A DNA stretch of 64,000 nucleotides from Forficula auricularia (lineage: Eukaryota > Arthropoda > Insecta > Dermaptera > Forficulidae), in contig JALMQS010000073.1 of the NCBI GenBank assembly GCA_024734495.1, positions 3,112,921 to 3,176,920 of the forward strand. Direction: 5' to 3'. Position numbers and translations under genes: made by a program. The notes beneath the pieces are model-generated. The model ran no database searches. It saw only the letters and a list, made by a program, of their open reading frames with translations, and had not been told where the DNA came from. Of this stretch, positions 45,504-55,599 are shown piece by piece; positions within the stretch are counted from its first letter, which is position 1; each line of letters opens with the position of its first letter.

Positions 45504-45616
45504 TGTAGGGTAAATAATGGATCGGAATGGATAGGATCGATTATTTCTTTCCTATGATATCAATTTTGGGTCATAATAAATAACCTTCTCTTTCGTTTTA
45601 TGTTTCAGATCACATA

Positions 45617-46609
45617 ATGGTTTTTAATTTACGAAGAATGAGCGATATGGAAATGAATTGGCTGTTTAAAGTTCTCCGGGAGGGGCTGGAAGAAAATGCT
45701 GGATTGGATGAGAAGAAGAAAATTGTCAATTATATCCTCCCTGTATATAAATACAAATTGCTTCAGAGGTTTCTCCGTGATGAACATGAACTTACCGAAG
45801 AAATCAAATTGAATTGTCTTCTAATTTTTCTTGATGAGAATACAAAGTATTTTAACTTTATAAAATATGTCGATAATGAAAAAACGGTAGAATATATTTT
45901 GGAATTAATACCGAAATTATGTACAAATTTAGAAACCGCAGATTTGAGAAGTTTATGCATCGAAGATGAAAACTTAGAGAACTTTAAAAGATTTCTGAAA
46001 AACAGCACACAGTTGAAATCTCTGCGAGTATTGTGCTGTAGACATTTCTGTGCATTAAATACTCTTTTACTCGAAGAAGATTTTAACAACCATGATGTTG
46101 ATATTCAAAATGGGCTTTTAAAAATCGATTATATTGACGGATTTGGATTAAGACCAGAACAATGTGCCAAACTTTTAACACTACTACCAAATTTGAAAAG
46201 TTTTGGCATGTATCAAGAAATAGGTCGATGTTTATACTCTTATAGTCATATAGATGACATTGCCCAAAAATTATACAATATAACCGAATTTCATGATGTA
46301 AATACAAGTTTAACGTCTTTAGAAAGATTTGTGAAATTTTGTCCATTGGCAGAAAAAATATCCTTATGTGAACCACAAAAAAATGTTGTCAAAAATATGC
46401 AAAATTTTCCATTACTTATGGAATTAATTTTAACTTCTTTAGAAGATGATTTTATTGAAGAACTAATTCATTTACTAAAAGAAATTGGAAGACAAATTAA
46501 AATTTTGACTTTAAATATCCCTGAAGATATGGAATATGACCGAAATATTTTATCTACGTTATTACCGGAATTAATAGAATTAAATATAGAAACAATCGCT
46601 TTGGTGTAA
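45617..46609 (+). CDS. Leucine-rich-repeat-like protein, paralogue 2 (last coding exon)
   Basis: A 330-residue frame, paralogue of 318-1322. ATG 45617 follows the acceptor TTTCAG (45603-45608) after a pyrimidine-rich tract, the same spacing as in copy 1. The first ~55 residues are mostly identical between the two (GLEENAG, KKKIVNYILPVYKYKLL). The rest is roughly half identical by eye, with no frameshift in either, which suggests coding constraint. LRR-like segments include LETADLRSLCIEDENLENF, LLTLLPNLKSFGM, LTSLERFVKFCP and FPLLMELILTSL; the C-terminus is LLPELIELNIE. A polyadenylation hexamer AATAAA lies only 13 bases after the stop (46622-46627). R1/array repeats lie just upstream, in what must be the intron. 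The start of the gene was not found. Function unknown. Confidence 0.82.
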   Translation: MVFNLRRMSDMEMNWLFKVLREGLEENAGLDEKKKIVNYILPVYKYKLLQRFLRDEHELTEEIKLNCLLIFLDENTKYFNFIKYVDNEKTVEYILELIPKLCTNLETADLRSLCIEDENLENFKRFLKNSTQLKSLRVLCCRHFCALNTLLLEEDFNNHDVDIQNGLLKIDYIDGFGLRPEQCAKLLTLLPNLKSFGMYQEIGRCLYSYSHIDDIAQKLYNITEFHDVNTSLTSLERFVKFCPLAEKISLCEPQKNVVKNMQNFPLLMELILTSLEDDFIEELIHLLKEIGRQIKILTLNIPEDMEYDRNILSTLLPELIELNIETIALV

Positions 46610-46659
46610 TCATCTAATTGTAATAAAAATGTGTGTGATTTAACAACAGGTAAATATTT

Positions 46660-47045
46660 GAAAAATGAGAAAATTTAGGAGTTTTTTCAGTTTTTCTTGA
46701 ATAACTCTAAAACGGCTTATCAAATCAAAGAGATATTTGTTAAATAAATTAAAGCGCTTTAAATTACGCGTAAAATGATAACATATTCATCTATTTATAA
46801 TAAGTAAAATCGGTACTAGCCCCTGTCAAATAACAGCCCCCGGGATCACTTTTGTATATCCCTAAGACTCGTACTTTTTTCGATTCTTCTCCATTTTGAC
46901 CATGAAAGAGAACGTTTTTGACAAAGACCACTATATACATTTTTAAATTAGATTAAATTTGCTACAATTTAAAAAAGTTTCATCTTAATTGGATAATGGT
47001 AACCCGTGCCTCACTGAGGTTGAATTTTTGATAAACTGAAATTTT
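46660..47045 (+). repeat. R6 interspersed repeat copy
   Basis: 'Ttgaataactctaaaacggc', 'ccccgggatcacttttg' and 'gagaacgtttttgacaaaga' as in the other R6 copies. It starts ~50 bp after the LRR-like gene. Confidence 0.6.
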
Positions 47046-47064
47046 ATTTACAATAGGGTCAGTT

Positions 47065-47727
47065 TGTTGGCTCTACTGATTTTGATGAAACCAACTCTAT
47101 TAACAAATTTTGAGAATGAGAAAACGATCTGGCTAGGTATGGACCTCTACAAATTTCATCTTAATTGATCTTTTCTTAATTAAAGTAATTATTTATTGAT
47201 GAAAATCTCAATAAAAAAAGTTTGTTTACATTTTTTTCAATTATGTTTTATTTTTAATTGGTTTTTTAATTTTAAAACCCACTAATAGGTTATAGCAAAT
47301 ATTAATATATTATATTAAAATTAGGATTTTTTTGTTTGTTTTTAAATAACATGTGTCTAAATCATAACATTACAGGTGTGTTTACAAATAAAGTGGTTCG
47401 AGTGGATTTTTTTATATAACTTGGAAATAAATCTTATTTAATTTTGTTTTTATTTCAGATCCTATACGATTATTTATTTTTTTTTTTATTATTTTCCTAT
47501 TTATTTTTTTATAATGTTTAATAAATATGACCGAATGTGGGCAAATTGGTGTACGAGTAAACAAAAATACAGATAATATGTAGACCACTAGAAAGCTAGA
47601 AATGCAAAAACTGGGTACGGGGTTGAGGTGGATGTGGGGGGTGTAGTTGTGGGGGGGGGCGAGGTTTCTGGTTTCGGGAGGGGGAGCCAGGGGTTACCGT
47701 GCTTCGCTCGGTGGCTCCAGGTACTTG
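47065..47727 (+). mobile_element. R1 Helitron-like element
   Basis: Blocks in the order of 16399-17171: 'ctactgattttgatgaaacc', 'cccactaataggttatagc', 'aggtgtgtttacaaataaag', 'gtagaccactagaaagctag', then a G-rich minisatellite (47618-47692). The 3' hairpin CCGTGCTTCGCTCGG (47697-47711) is followed by TGGCTCCAGGTAC. The 5' TC end is missing. Confidence 0.6.
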
Positions 47728-47757
47728 GAAAATAAAAAGTGGAAAAAGTGAAAACTT

Positions 47758-48048
47758 TTTAAAAAGACTCAGTTCGCAAATTTGCATATTATCAAAATAT
47801 CTGCTGGAGTGCCTCAGGGCAGTGTTCTTGGCCCAACTCTATACTTGTTATTTACAAATGACATTCCACTTGATGAGAATGCTGCTATAGCTACATTTGC
47901 TGATGATACAGCACTCCTTGCAGTCGATGAAAATGTTTATGAAGTTACAGCTAAGCTACAAGGTACCATAAACAAAATCAACGAATGGACCAAACGATGG
48001 CGAATAAAGCTCAATGAAACAAAGTCAACACATATCAATTTTAATTAA
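47758..48048 (+). pseudogene. Non-LTR retrotransposon reverse-transcriptase fragment
   Basis: An ~95-codon open stretch, translated here from TTG 47782 (88 residues). It carries the RT palm signatures AGVPQGSVLGP (residues 8-18) and the catalytic FADDTALL (from 39), then INEWTKRWRIKLNETKS, typical of jockey-type LINEs. Both ends are cut: R1 3' end sequence lies 30 bp upstream and R1-related sequence begins right after the last codon. No stop or frameshift within the fragment. It is too small to be functional. Confidence 0.85.
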
Positions 48049-48451
48049 ATAACAATTTTTGAGTTCATCAATTAAATTGCCAAATTCTAATATATTTGTG
48101 GGATTTAAAACTTGATTTTTAATCAATTAAATTGTCTAACTTTTAATATATAATAATATAAATCGTAATGATCTATTAGTGGATTTTAAAATTGAAAAAC
48201 CAATTAATTATTAAAAGAAAATTGAATAAAAATGTAATTATACATTTTTATCGAGACAACCACCTGTGAATAATTATTTCAATTAACAAAAAAACCCATC
48301 AAAAACAACTTAGCCGAAGATGAGACCGTGACAGATCGAATGTCCAACACAAAACCCTCCTAACCCGTGAATTTCATCCAAATCGTTAGAGCCGTTTTCG
48401 AGAAACCGATTTTCTATATAATACAATTTTTGCTCGTTTAATAAGAGTAGA
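48045..48451 (-). mobile_element. Helitron-like element, R1-related subfamily
   Basis: On the minus strand it starts TCTACTCTTATTAAACGAGC (from 48451) and reads 'gaaaacggctctaacgattt' and 'tcacggtctcatcttcggc'. It continues to the 'ccactaatagatc' block and into 'aatttaattgatga' near the RT fragment. The 5' end matches the R1 family; the body differs. Confidence 0.55.
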
Positions 48452-48599
48452 TAAGATATAAGATGTCCATTTCCCCTGGGGGGCTGATAATAGTTTGTCT
48501 GTCCGTCCTTGTCCATTGGTTCAGGCCCCTGGAGTTGTTTCGTTGTTCTTTGATTCAAAAAGGCCGAAGGTGGCTCGCCTGCAGGTGCCCTGCAGGTGA

Positions 48600-48640
48600 T
48601 TCTTCTTCTTCTTCCTTCTTCTTCTTCTTCTTCTTCTCTT
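48600..48640 (+). repeat. (CTT)n microsatellite
   Basis: Imperfect CTT run. Confidence 0.9.
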
Positions 48641-48898
48641 TGTAATTAACAAAATACAACAGAAAAAAATCTAAACAAACCACTTTTTTTGTTATTCTTG
48701 TTATTTAATACAAAAGCTGTTATTAGCAGAGAGATATTCGATTTTCAAAATATATCTAATAATTAGTATTTCATAATAATAACCCGCATTTGTTATTATT
48801 ATTATTATTGGCATTATTACTATTGATTTCAAATTATTATTATTTAAGAGTAGGTGTAATGCTGGTAGCCTCATTTATATTCAAATGAAATAAATAAT

Positions 48899-50641
48899 CA
48901 AGTCAAATTGTGGTCAAATGGGCAAAGTTTTGGGGGTAGTTCTGATTTTATGCATATATATGTTTTTTTCCAAATCTGAGGTCTCCCACCAAAATTTAGT
49001 GACGTAACATTGTAGAAAATGCAAAAAAAGGTGAAAATTTCCATTTTTTGGTGGTTTTTCGCTTATAACTCGAAAACGAACAACTTTTCGTAAATAATCT
49101 TTCTATTCAAAATGAAAGGTAATAAAATTTCCTACAAAATTTTTTTCTTAGCTATTTTTCTCCGACCAACCGTTTGGGCTCAAGCGCTAGTTGAAAATTG
49201 GCCTATTTTTTCTGTTTCGTCAAATCCCAAAAATTTGCACTTTTTTTGATATTCTCCCATTTTGACCATGAAGGAGCACGTTTTCGACAAAGACCACTCT
49301 ATACATTTTTAAACTAGATTAAATTTGCTACAATTCACATAAAGTATTATTTTAATTGAATAATGGCAATCGGTGTCACAATGAGGTTGAAATTTTGAAA
49401 AACTGTTATTTTTTGCAAAAAATCGCAGTTTTTCCTTCATAAAATGAAAATCACTCATCCTAGAAACTTGCTTTCTATCTCATTCTCTAGGAAATTTAAT
49501 TGGCTTGAACGTTTACTTGGACTACTTTTTGATAAAACTCTTAGATTTATAGATATTTAGCATTTTCCATGACAGGAAATGATCAATTTTTTGCAAAAAA
49601 TCGCAGTTTTTCCTTTATAAAATGAAAACCACTCACCCTAGAAACTTTATTTTTATCTCATTCTCTAGGAAATTTTAGTGACTTGAACGTTTACTTGGAC
49701 TACTTTTTTGATAAAACTCTTAGATTTATAGATATTTAGCATTTTTCATGACAGGATATGATCCGAATCCTCAGAAGTGTCCTGGAAAATGCTAGATATC
49801 TATAAATCTAAGACATTTATCAAAAAAATAATCCAAGTAAACGTTCAAGTCAACAAAATTTTCTAGAGAATGAGACCAAAATCAAGCTTATAAGTTGAGT
49901 GGTTTTCATTTTATGAATGAAAAACTGCGATTTTTTGAAAAAATAGATTATTTCTTGTCATGGACAATGCTGGATATCTATAAATCCAAGAATTTTATCA
50001 AAAATGTGTACAATTAAACATTCAAGTCAACAAAATTTCCTAGAGAATCTAATAAGAATCAAGTTTTACAATGAGTGGTTTTTATTTTATGAAGGAAAGA
50101 TTTTGATTTTTTGCTAAAAATTGGAGTTTTTAAAAACTTCAACCTAATTGCAGAACGGATTACCATTATCCAATTAAAATAAAACTTTGTTTAAATTGTA
50201 TAAAATTTAATCTAGTTTAAAAATCTATAGTGTGGTTTTTGTCGAAAACGTGCTCCTTCATGGTCAAAATGGGAACATATCAAAAAAAGTGCAAGTTTTT
50301 GGGATTTGCCAAAACAGAAAAAATAGGCCAATTTTCACCTAGCGCTTGAGTCTGAACGGTTGGTCGGAGTAAAAACCTAAATAATGAAATTCGTAACAGA
50401 TTTTATGAAATTTCATTTTGAATAGAAAGGATATTTACGAAAAGTTGATAGTTTTTGAGTTATAAGCATAAAACCACCAAAAAATGGAATTTTCACTTTT
50501 TTTTACATTTCCTACAATGTTGCGTCACGAAATTTTAGTAGCCCAACTCAGATTTGAATTCAGCGCCCCAAAAAACGTATATGTGCAAAAAATCAGAACT
50601 ACTCCCAAAACTTTACTGATAAAAACACAATTTGAATTGAC
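48899..50641. repeat. 1.74-kb inverted repeat of R6 sequence
   Basis: The left arm (48899-~49770) starts 'caagtcaaattgtgg' and holds 'cgcttataactcgaaaacg', 'aggagcacgttttcgacaaa' and 'tagatttatagatattt'. The right arm (~49775-50641) mirrors it and ends 'cacaatttgaattg'. The arms are ~860 bp with a minimal loop and moderate divergence. The R6 unit itself is repeated within the arms ('ctcattctctaggaaattt' twice). Confidence 0.75.
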
Positions 50642-50690
50642 TAAAACAGTTTTCAATTATATAGATCTGTGTTTAATATTGATTTTATTT

Positions 50691-50721
50691 TAGGGTTCCG
50701 TACAACAAAAACGGAACCCAA
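50691..50721 (+). repeat. GGGTTCCGT...ACGGAACCC hairpin motif
   Basis: A 9-bp perfect stem (50693-50701 / 50711-50719). The same start (tttagggttccgt) occurs at 60385. Motifs starting TTAGGGTTCCGTA are common repeat signatures in insects (general knowledge). Confidence 0.5.
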
Positions 50722-50940
50722 TTAGTGTCTACAATGCCTGTTTATTGCTTACAATCTATCTTATTGAATTTATGAGCTACAATCTTCTGACAAATAGGTA
50801 TATATTTACACTGTAGCGACACAAAAAGAACTAACTTATAACTATTTGTAGTTAATGAGCTGAAATTTGGCATAGGTATTTGTATTCTTAAGAGTCACAT
50901 TTACGCAAAAATTTACAGCTTTTTAACTCGATCCGTTATT

Positions 50941-51360
50941 ATTTTTCTTCTGATTTGTTATATCTAAGATTGAAATACAATCTCAAGCATTGTTGTTTTA
51001 TTTTAATTCATTGTTAGATATGAAAATTAATAAATTTCTAATTAATTTAAAACATTTTTTTTCTATTCAATTGTTCTAACAATTAAAAGATAATTATTGA
51101 AATAAATAAATATTTGAAAGATAATTTTATAAATTGACAATTTAGTAAATTTTACAAAAAATATACCTAGGTCCCTACAAAATCTTGAAAATATTTATTT
51201 ATTTCAATAATTATCTTTTAATTGTTACAACAATAGAATAAAAAATATTTTTAATTAATTAGCAATTTATTAATTTTCATATCTAACAATGAATTAAAAT
51301 AAAACAACAATGCTTGAGATTGTATTGCAATCTTAGATATAACAAATCAGAGGAAAAAAG
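50941..51360. repeat. Inverted repeat with ~165-bp arms
   Basis: 'Ttcttctgatttgttatatc' to 'ttaattgttagaac'-type sequence on the left, mirrored on the right to 'gatataacaaatcagaggaa'. The right arm and its continuation are then duplicated in tandem (next entry). Confidence 0.7.
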
Positions 51361-51830
51361 AAACAATTAAACATCGTGTTAAATCATACCACCAATCGCT
51401 ACATTTCGCTAATTTATTTTAGCTTCATCAGGCTCTATACAAAAAATAAATACAATTGAATCACCCCACAATCATTAATTTCCAATTTAGCAAATTTTAC
51501 AAAAAATATAGGTAACTACAAATTCTTGAAAAAAATATTTATTTATTTCAATAATTAACTTTTAATTGTTACAACAAAGAAAAAATATTTTTAATTAATT
51601 AGCAATTTATTAATTTTCATATCTAACAATGAATTAAAATAAAACAACAATGCTTGAGATTGTATTGCAATCTTAGAAATAACAAATGAGAGGATAAAAA
51701 TAAACAATTAAACATCGTGTTAAATCATACGACCAATCGCTACGTTTCGCTAATTTATTGTATCTTCATCAAGCTCTATACAAAATAATATTATAAATAC
51801 AATTTAATCACTCCACAATCATTAAAATTG
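51150..51830 (+). repeat. Tandem duplication, period 340 bp
   Basis: 'Agcaatttattaattttcat' at 51261 and 51601, and 'aaacatcgtgttaaatcata' at ~51369 and ~51709. Each unit ends with 'tttcgctaatttatt...cttcatca(g/a)gctctat'. Non-coding. Confidence 0.75.
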
Positions 51831-52600
51831 AACAAGAATAATGATTGTATTTCAATTAAAATTTCTCCTCTCTGCTAGTTTCATAAAACTCAATAAAATC
51901 TAAAATTCCGAATTCCTCTTTGATATATATGGAGAATTAATTCGCGAATAATATTCATCATCATTTCATCAAACGTTTCTTCAGTTTATCTAAATTGATC
52001 ATTAAAATTACTACGACTATACTACTTATAAGGATTGGTATATTTAATTAAATGTCAAATTGATTTCGATTTATTAATATCTCTATTTGACAGGGAGAGA
52101 GATTTAATTGTAAACCCTATCTATCTATCTCATAGAGATGATAGTAAAGTGAATTTCGAACCAATAAATAAACCCTAAATTTCGATTTAAATTAATATTG
52201 AATTATTAATTTATATCTACTAGTTAAAATTTCATATATCGCTAATTCGGTGATGTATTAATAATAATTAATTTGCCATCGGATGAAATTTAATAAGTAA
52301 ATGATAAATCTAATCTATATAGATTGTAAATATGAAAATAATAATGTAAAATTCTAAAAAGAAAGTGTTAATTAAAGTTAAATTAAATTAATTGTCAAAT
52401 TAATTATTGGATTTAAATTTTAATAATTGTTATATAATTATTGATTTAATAATTAGATTTAAAAATTTTAAACAGTATTGTCAAACGATTTTTTCATTGT
52501 TTAATATTGTGTCATCCCAAAATGTATCGAAACAACACAACAATCCATTTTAAGACATTGAAAAAAATTGTTGTTCTACAAAAATACTTCAAAAAGGCAA
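51831..52600. other. AT-rich DNA without recognised feature
   Basis: No gene, RNA or repeat support seen. Confidence 0.4.
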
Positions 52601-52928
52601 TTATACTAATGTTAAATCCCATTTAAACTTCTCTGTCAGTAGCAGAAGGGTTGTATTTATTTTGTTTTTATTTTTGGTATATTGGTAGGTATATAGCCCA
52701 GCCGTGAGTTTGCGACGGTTTCTGGCTCTAAATTTTGAGGGTCTAAAAACGACGAAAATTTTAATATTTTTGCTTATAACTCCCAAACCATACGTCCTAG
52801 AGAAAGTTTTATTCTTAGAAAAATGAAAGAGAATAGGATTTTGCGTTGAATAATCTTCTTTAAAGTTTAAATCGGTTCAGCCGTTTAGCCACAATCGATC
52901 GTCAAATTTTATATCCAGGCAAATTAGA

Positions 52929-53213
52929 CTTCTTCTTCTTCGAGTGCCATGAAACGGGTGTCGGCTCCTCTCCACATATACCTATGCTGAGTGTGTTTAG
53001 TTGTTTTTTACACAGATATAAGGGACCTACTTTTTTATGCCGGTTCCGAACGGCTAATTTGGAGAAGTTACTAGAGCAATTATACTCTTGGTAGGTTGCC
53101 ATTACTTCCCCCAAGAGGAGGCGACTGCAAATATCTATCTGCAGAGATTCGGTCTCGAATCAGCGATCTTCGAGTCAGCGACCACACTCTATCCACTGAC
53201 CCACAGTCGCCTC
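52929..53213 (-). mobile_element. tRNA-derived SINE, copy 2
   Basis: Same family as 35713-36042: tRNA-like head with box A (53188-53204) and a box B changed to GATTCGAGACC (53151-53161). The middle is shared ('ttatactcttggtaggtt', 'cacagatataagggacctac'), with a (GAA)n tail at 52929-52940. AAATTAGA at 52921-52928 and 53221-53228 is the likely target duplication; it leaves seven extra bases at the 5' side. Confidence 0.8.
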
Positions 53214-53219
53214 TATCTA

Positions 53220-54420
53220 TAAATTAGATGAATAAAAGATTTCACTGTCGATGGTAACAGAGATTGTTTTTTATTTTTAACCTAATATGAATGAAACTAC
53301 CTACTGTACTAAAAACCATGAAAATTTTAATATTTGTGCTTATAACTCAAAAACCATAAGTTCAACTGAAAATTTTACTCTTACCAAAATGAAAGAGAAT
53401 AAGATTTCGCGTCGAAAAACATACTTTAAAGTTAATATTGGTTCAGCCGTTTAGACAGAATTGATCGTCAAATTTTATACCCCAGGCAAATTAGACTTCT
53501 ACTGAAATATGCACAAGCTGGAAATAATTTTCATCGACGTTAGACATCCTAAATAAGAGTTTGGGCGGTTTCTGGGTCGTACTAAATTTTTGAGGATCTA
53601 AAAATCACGAAAATTTTGGACTTTTTTCAGACCTTATAAGATTTTATAGATAACCATTATTATTATTACAATGCGTCCTATATGAAAATTTAACTCGTAC
53701 CAAAATGAAAGAGCATAAAATTTCGCTTTGAATAACATACTTAAAAGTTAAAATCGGTTCAGCCGTTTAGCCACAATCGATCGTCAGAGACAGGGAATTT
53801 TTACCAACTTGTCAGAAAAGTTAATTATGCTCTTTAGGTGGTCACAAGAAAGCACTCTTCAAATTTTCGCAGTATTTGCCCCTATAACAGTTGCCAATTG
53901 GATAAAAATTACATTGCCAAAGTTAATTAGGCAACGGTTAGAAGTTTTTGAAAAATTTCAGTTTTTTCTTTTATAAAATGAAAACTACTAATCCTAAAAA
54001 TTTGATTCTTGTATCATTTCCTAGTAAATTTTATTTGGACTAATTTTTTGTTAAAACTTTTAGATTTTAGATATCCAGCATTTTCCAAGACAGGACATGA
54101 TCCAACCAAAACGCTTTTTGTTAAATAACACTACTCGACAAAAAATTATCACCGCAAACTTAACAATGGATTCCAGTAAAGTTTTATACGTTGATTATCA
54201 AGATATTTCCCGATTTTTTACAACACATCAGAGTTTTGAGATATTATCTGTGAAAACGACGAAAAATTAACGCTAATTTTCGAATACCATTAGATATTAA
54301 ACAGTAATATTTGAAATCAAAATATTTTAAAAAGAACCGTGTTTGGTGGACCTATTTTATTTAATGAATTGGCTAAGTGGCCAGTTATAGAAAAAAGTTG
54401 AAATAAATTTAATACTTTAT
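53220..54420. repeat. Copies of the hAT MITE body and R6 pieces
   Basis: 'Caggcaaattagacttct' at 53486 with 'catcgacgttagacatcc' matches the body of the MITE at 39252. 'Gttcagccgtttagccaca' is repeated at ~52880, 53440 and 53757. An R6 piece lies at 53960-54110. No gene. Confidence 0.5.
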
Positions 54421-54519
54421 TTTGAGAAGACGTAATCGATATTTTACAAAGTTTCGAGCGCTATACTGCTGCCCTTCATCAGTGCAAGTCACAAAAACAC
54501 GGAAAGTTGATATCTATAC

Positions 54520-54830
54520 ATGCGCGGATTCAGGGGGGGGGCTTGTCTTGAAATATGTATTGGTTATTGTTAATGTTGCTTTAGTTTTTTATAAAAATGG
54601 TAAGAAGGGTTTCTTAATTATAATTAAATATGTATGTGAATTTTCCGATATCCCGTATAGTGTAATGTTAAAGAGCCTGAAAAACTCGATTTTTGAAATT
54701 TAATATCTCCGGAATTGTATTGTTCATAAATTTCGTTTTGCCACCAATCGATGCAAAATTATTTAAATAATAATCTGTAAAAAATTCAAAAAAATCCTAA
54801 GAAAACGCATTTGACGGAACAACTACCTTA
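54520..54830 (+). repeat. Repeat shared with 40730-41040
   Basis: 'Gtattggttattgttaatg', 'gggtttcttaattataatt' and 'ggaacaactacctta' occur at both loci. A 'gcgcggattcagggggggg' fragment of a hAT-type end lies at 54523. Confidence 0.6.
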
Positions 54831-54844
54831 AATATAGGTAATGA

Positions 54845-55141
54845 TAATCAGTAGAGATTGTGGTGTTGGTCCAAGGTGAAACATCTTTAATAAAGATAAG
54901 AGTAAATAAATATTTTATTTAATATGGATTTACTATGAGTTAAGGATATGGGTCACTTATTTCACATTAAAATTTAAAAATTTAAAGATATAAATTTTTT
55001 TTTCTTTTTCAATATATATAGGAAAAAGAAAAAAAAATTTATATCTTTTAATTTTTTAATTTTAATGTGAAATAAGTGACCCAGTATCCTTAACTCATAG
55101 TAAATCCATATTAAATAAAATATTTATTTACTCTTATCTTT
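54845..55141. mobile_element. Fold-back element with long target duplication, copy 2
   Basis: Same family as 37791-38180 but inverted. The asymmetric end ('cagtagagattgtggtgttg', 54849) is on the left. The arms meet at a very short loop ('ttcaatatatataggaaaaa'). A perfect 13-bp duplication ATATAGGTAATGA lies at 54832-54844 and 55142-55154. Confidence 0.85.
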
Positions 55142-55179
55142 ATATAGGTAATGAATCAAATTTTATTATAGGTAAGTAA

Positions 55180-55233
55180 TCTATATAAATTTTAACTATA
55201 AAACGAGACGCTACCCGCCAGGGCGTCAGCTAG
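55180..55233 (+). mobile_element. 54-bp Helitron-like micro-element
   Basis: Begins TCTATATAAA after an A and ends, before a T, with CTAG. A hairpin GACGC(TA)CCC/GGGCGTC lies a few bases upstream of CTAG. These are the Helitron hallmarks: 5' TC, 3' hairpin plus CTRR, and insertion between A and T. Only ~24 bases separate the two end regions. Confidence 0.7.
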
Positions 55234-55448
55234 TACTATATATATTTCTTACAATTTAAGACTAAACCTCGCATACACTCTCATACTTATATATTGATTG
55301 TAAATGATAAAAGATTAAAGGTTACTTTCGGAATTTAAAGCTTTCGAATTTCAATCAATAATATCGTGTAGCTTTCTATTATAGAGAAATATCTCTAGCA
55401 GTAAAAAATCGAATCCTGTCCTGTTCACTAGCGTCTACTTTGTCGCCC

Positions 55449-55545
55449 GAAATGGATGCAACGTGTCGGAGGGAATAGGGAATAAATAGAGAGGGCATTA
55501 CTAATTCATTGAACAGGGTCAAACGGTCACCCAATAATGAAATTT
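55449..55545 (+). repeat. 97-bp direct repeat, left copy
   Basis: 'Cgaaatggatgcaacgtg', 'aataaatagagagggcatta' and 'gaacagggtcaaacggtcac' recur almost unchanged at 57459-57552. The pair brackets the nested hAT/R2 region. Confidence 0.75.
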
Positions 55546-55599
55546 TAGAAGCGCTAAAAATGTTTCGGTCAGGTTTGAAAGAAAATAAACTGATGTGGC

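Noticed and set aside
45763..46376. Minus-strand frames of 108 and 97 codons opposite LRR-like gene 2
   Set aside because: Shadows of the real plus-strand coding sequence.
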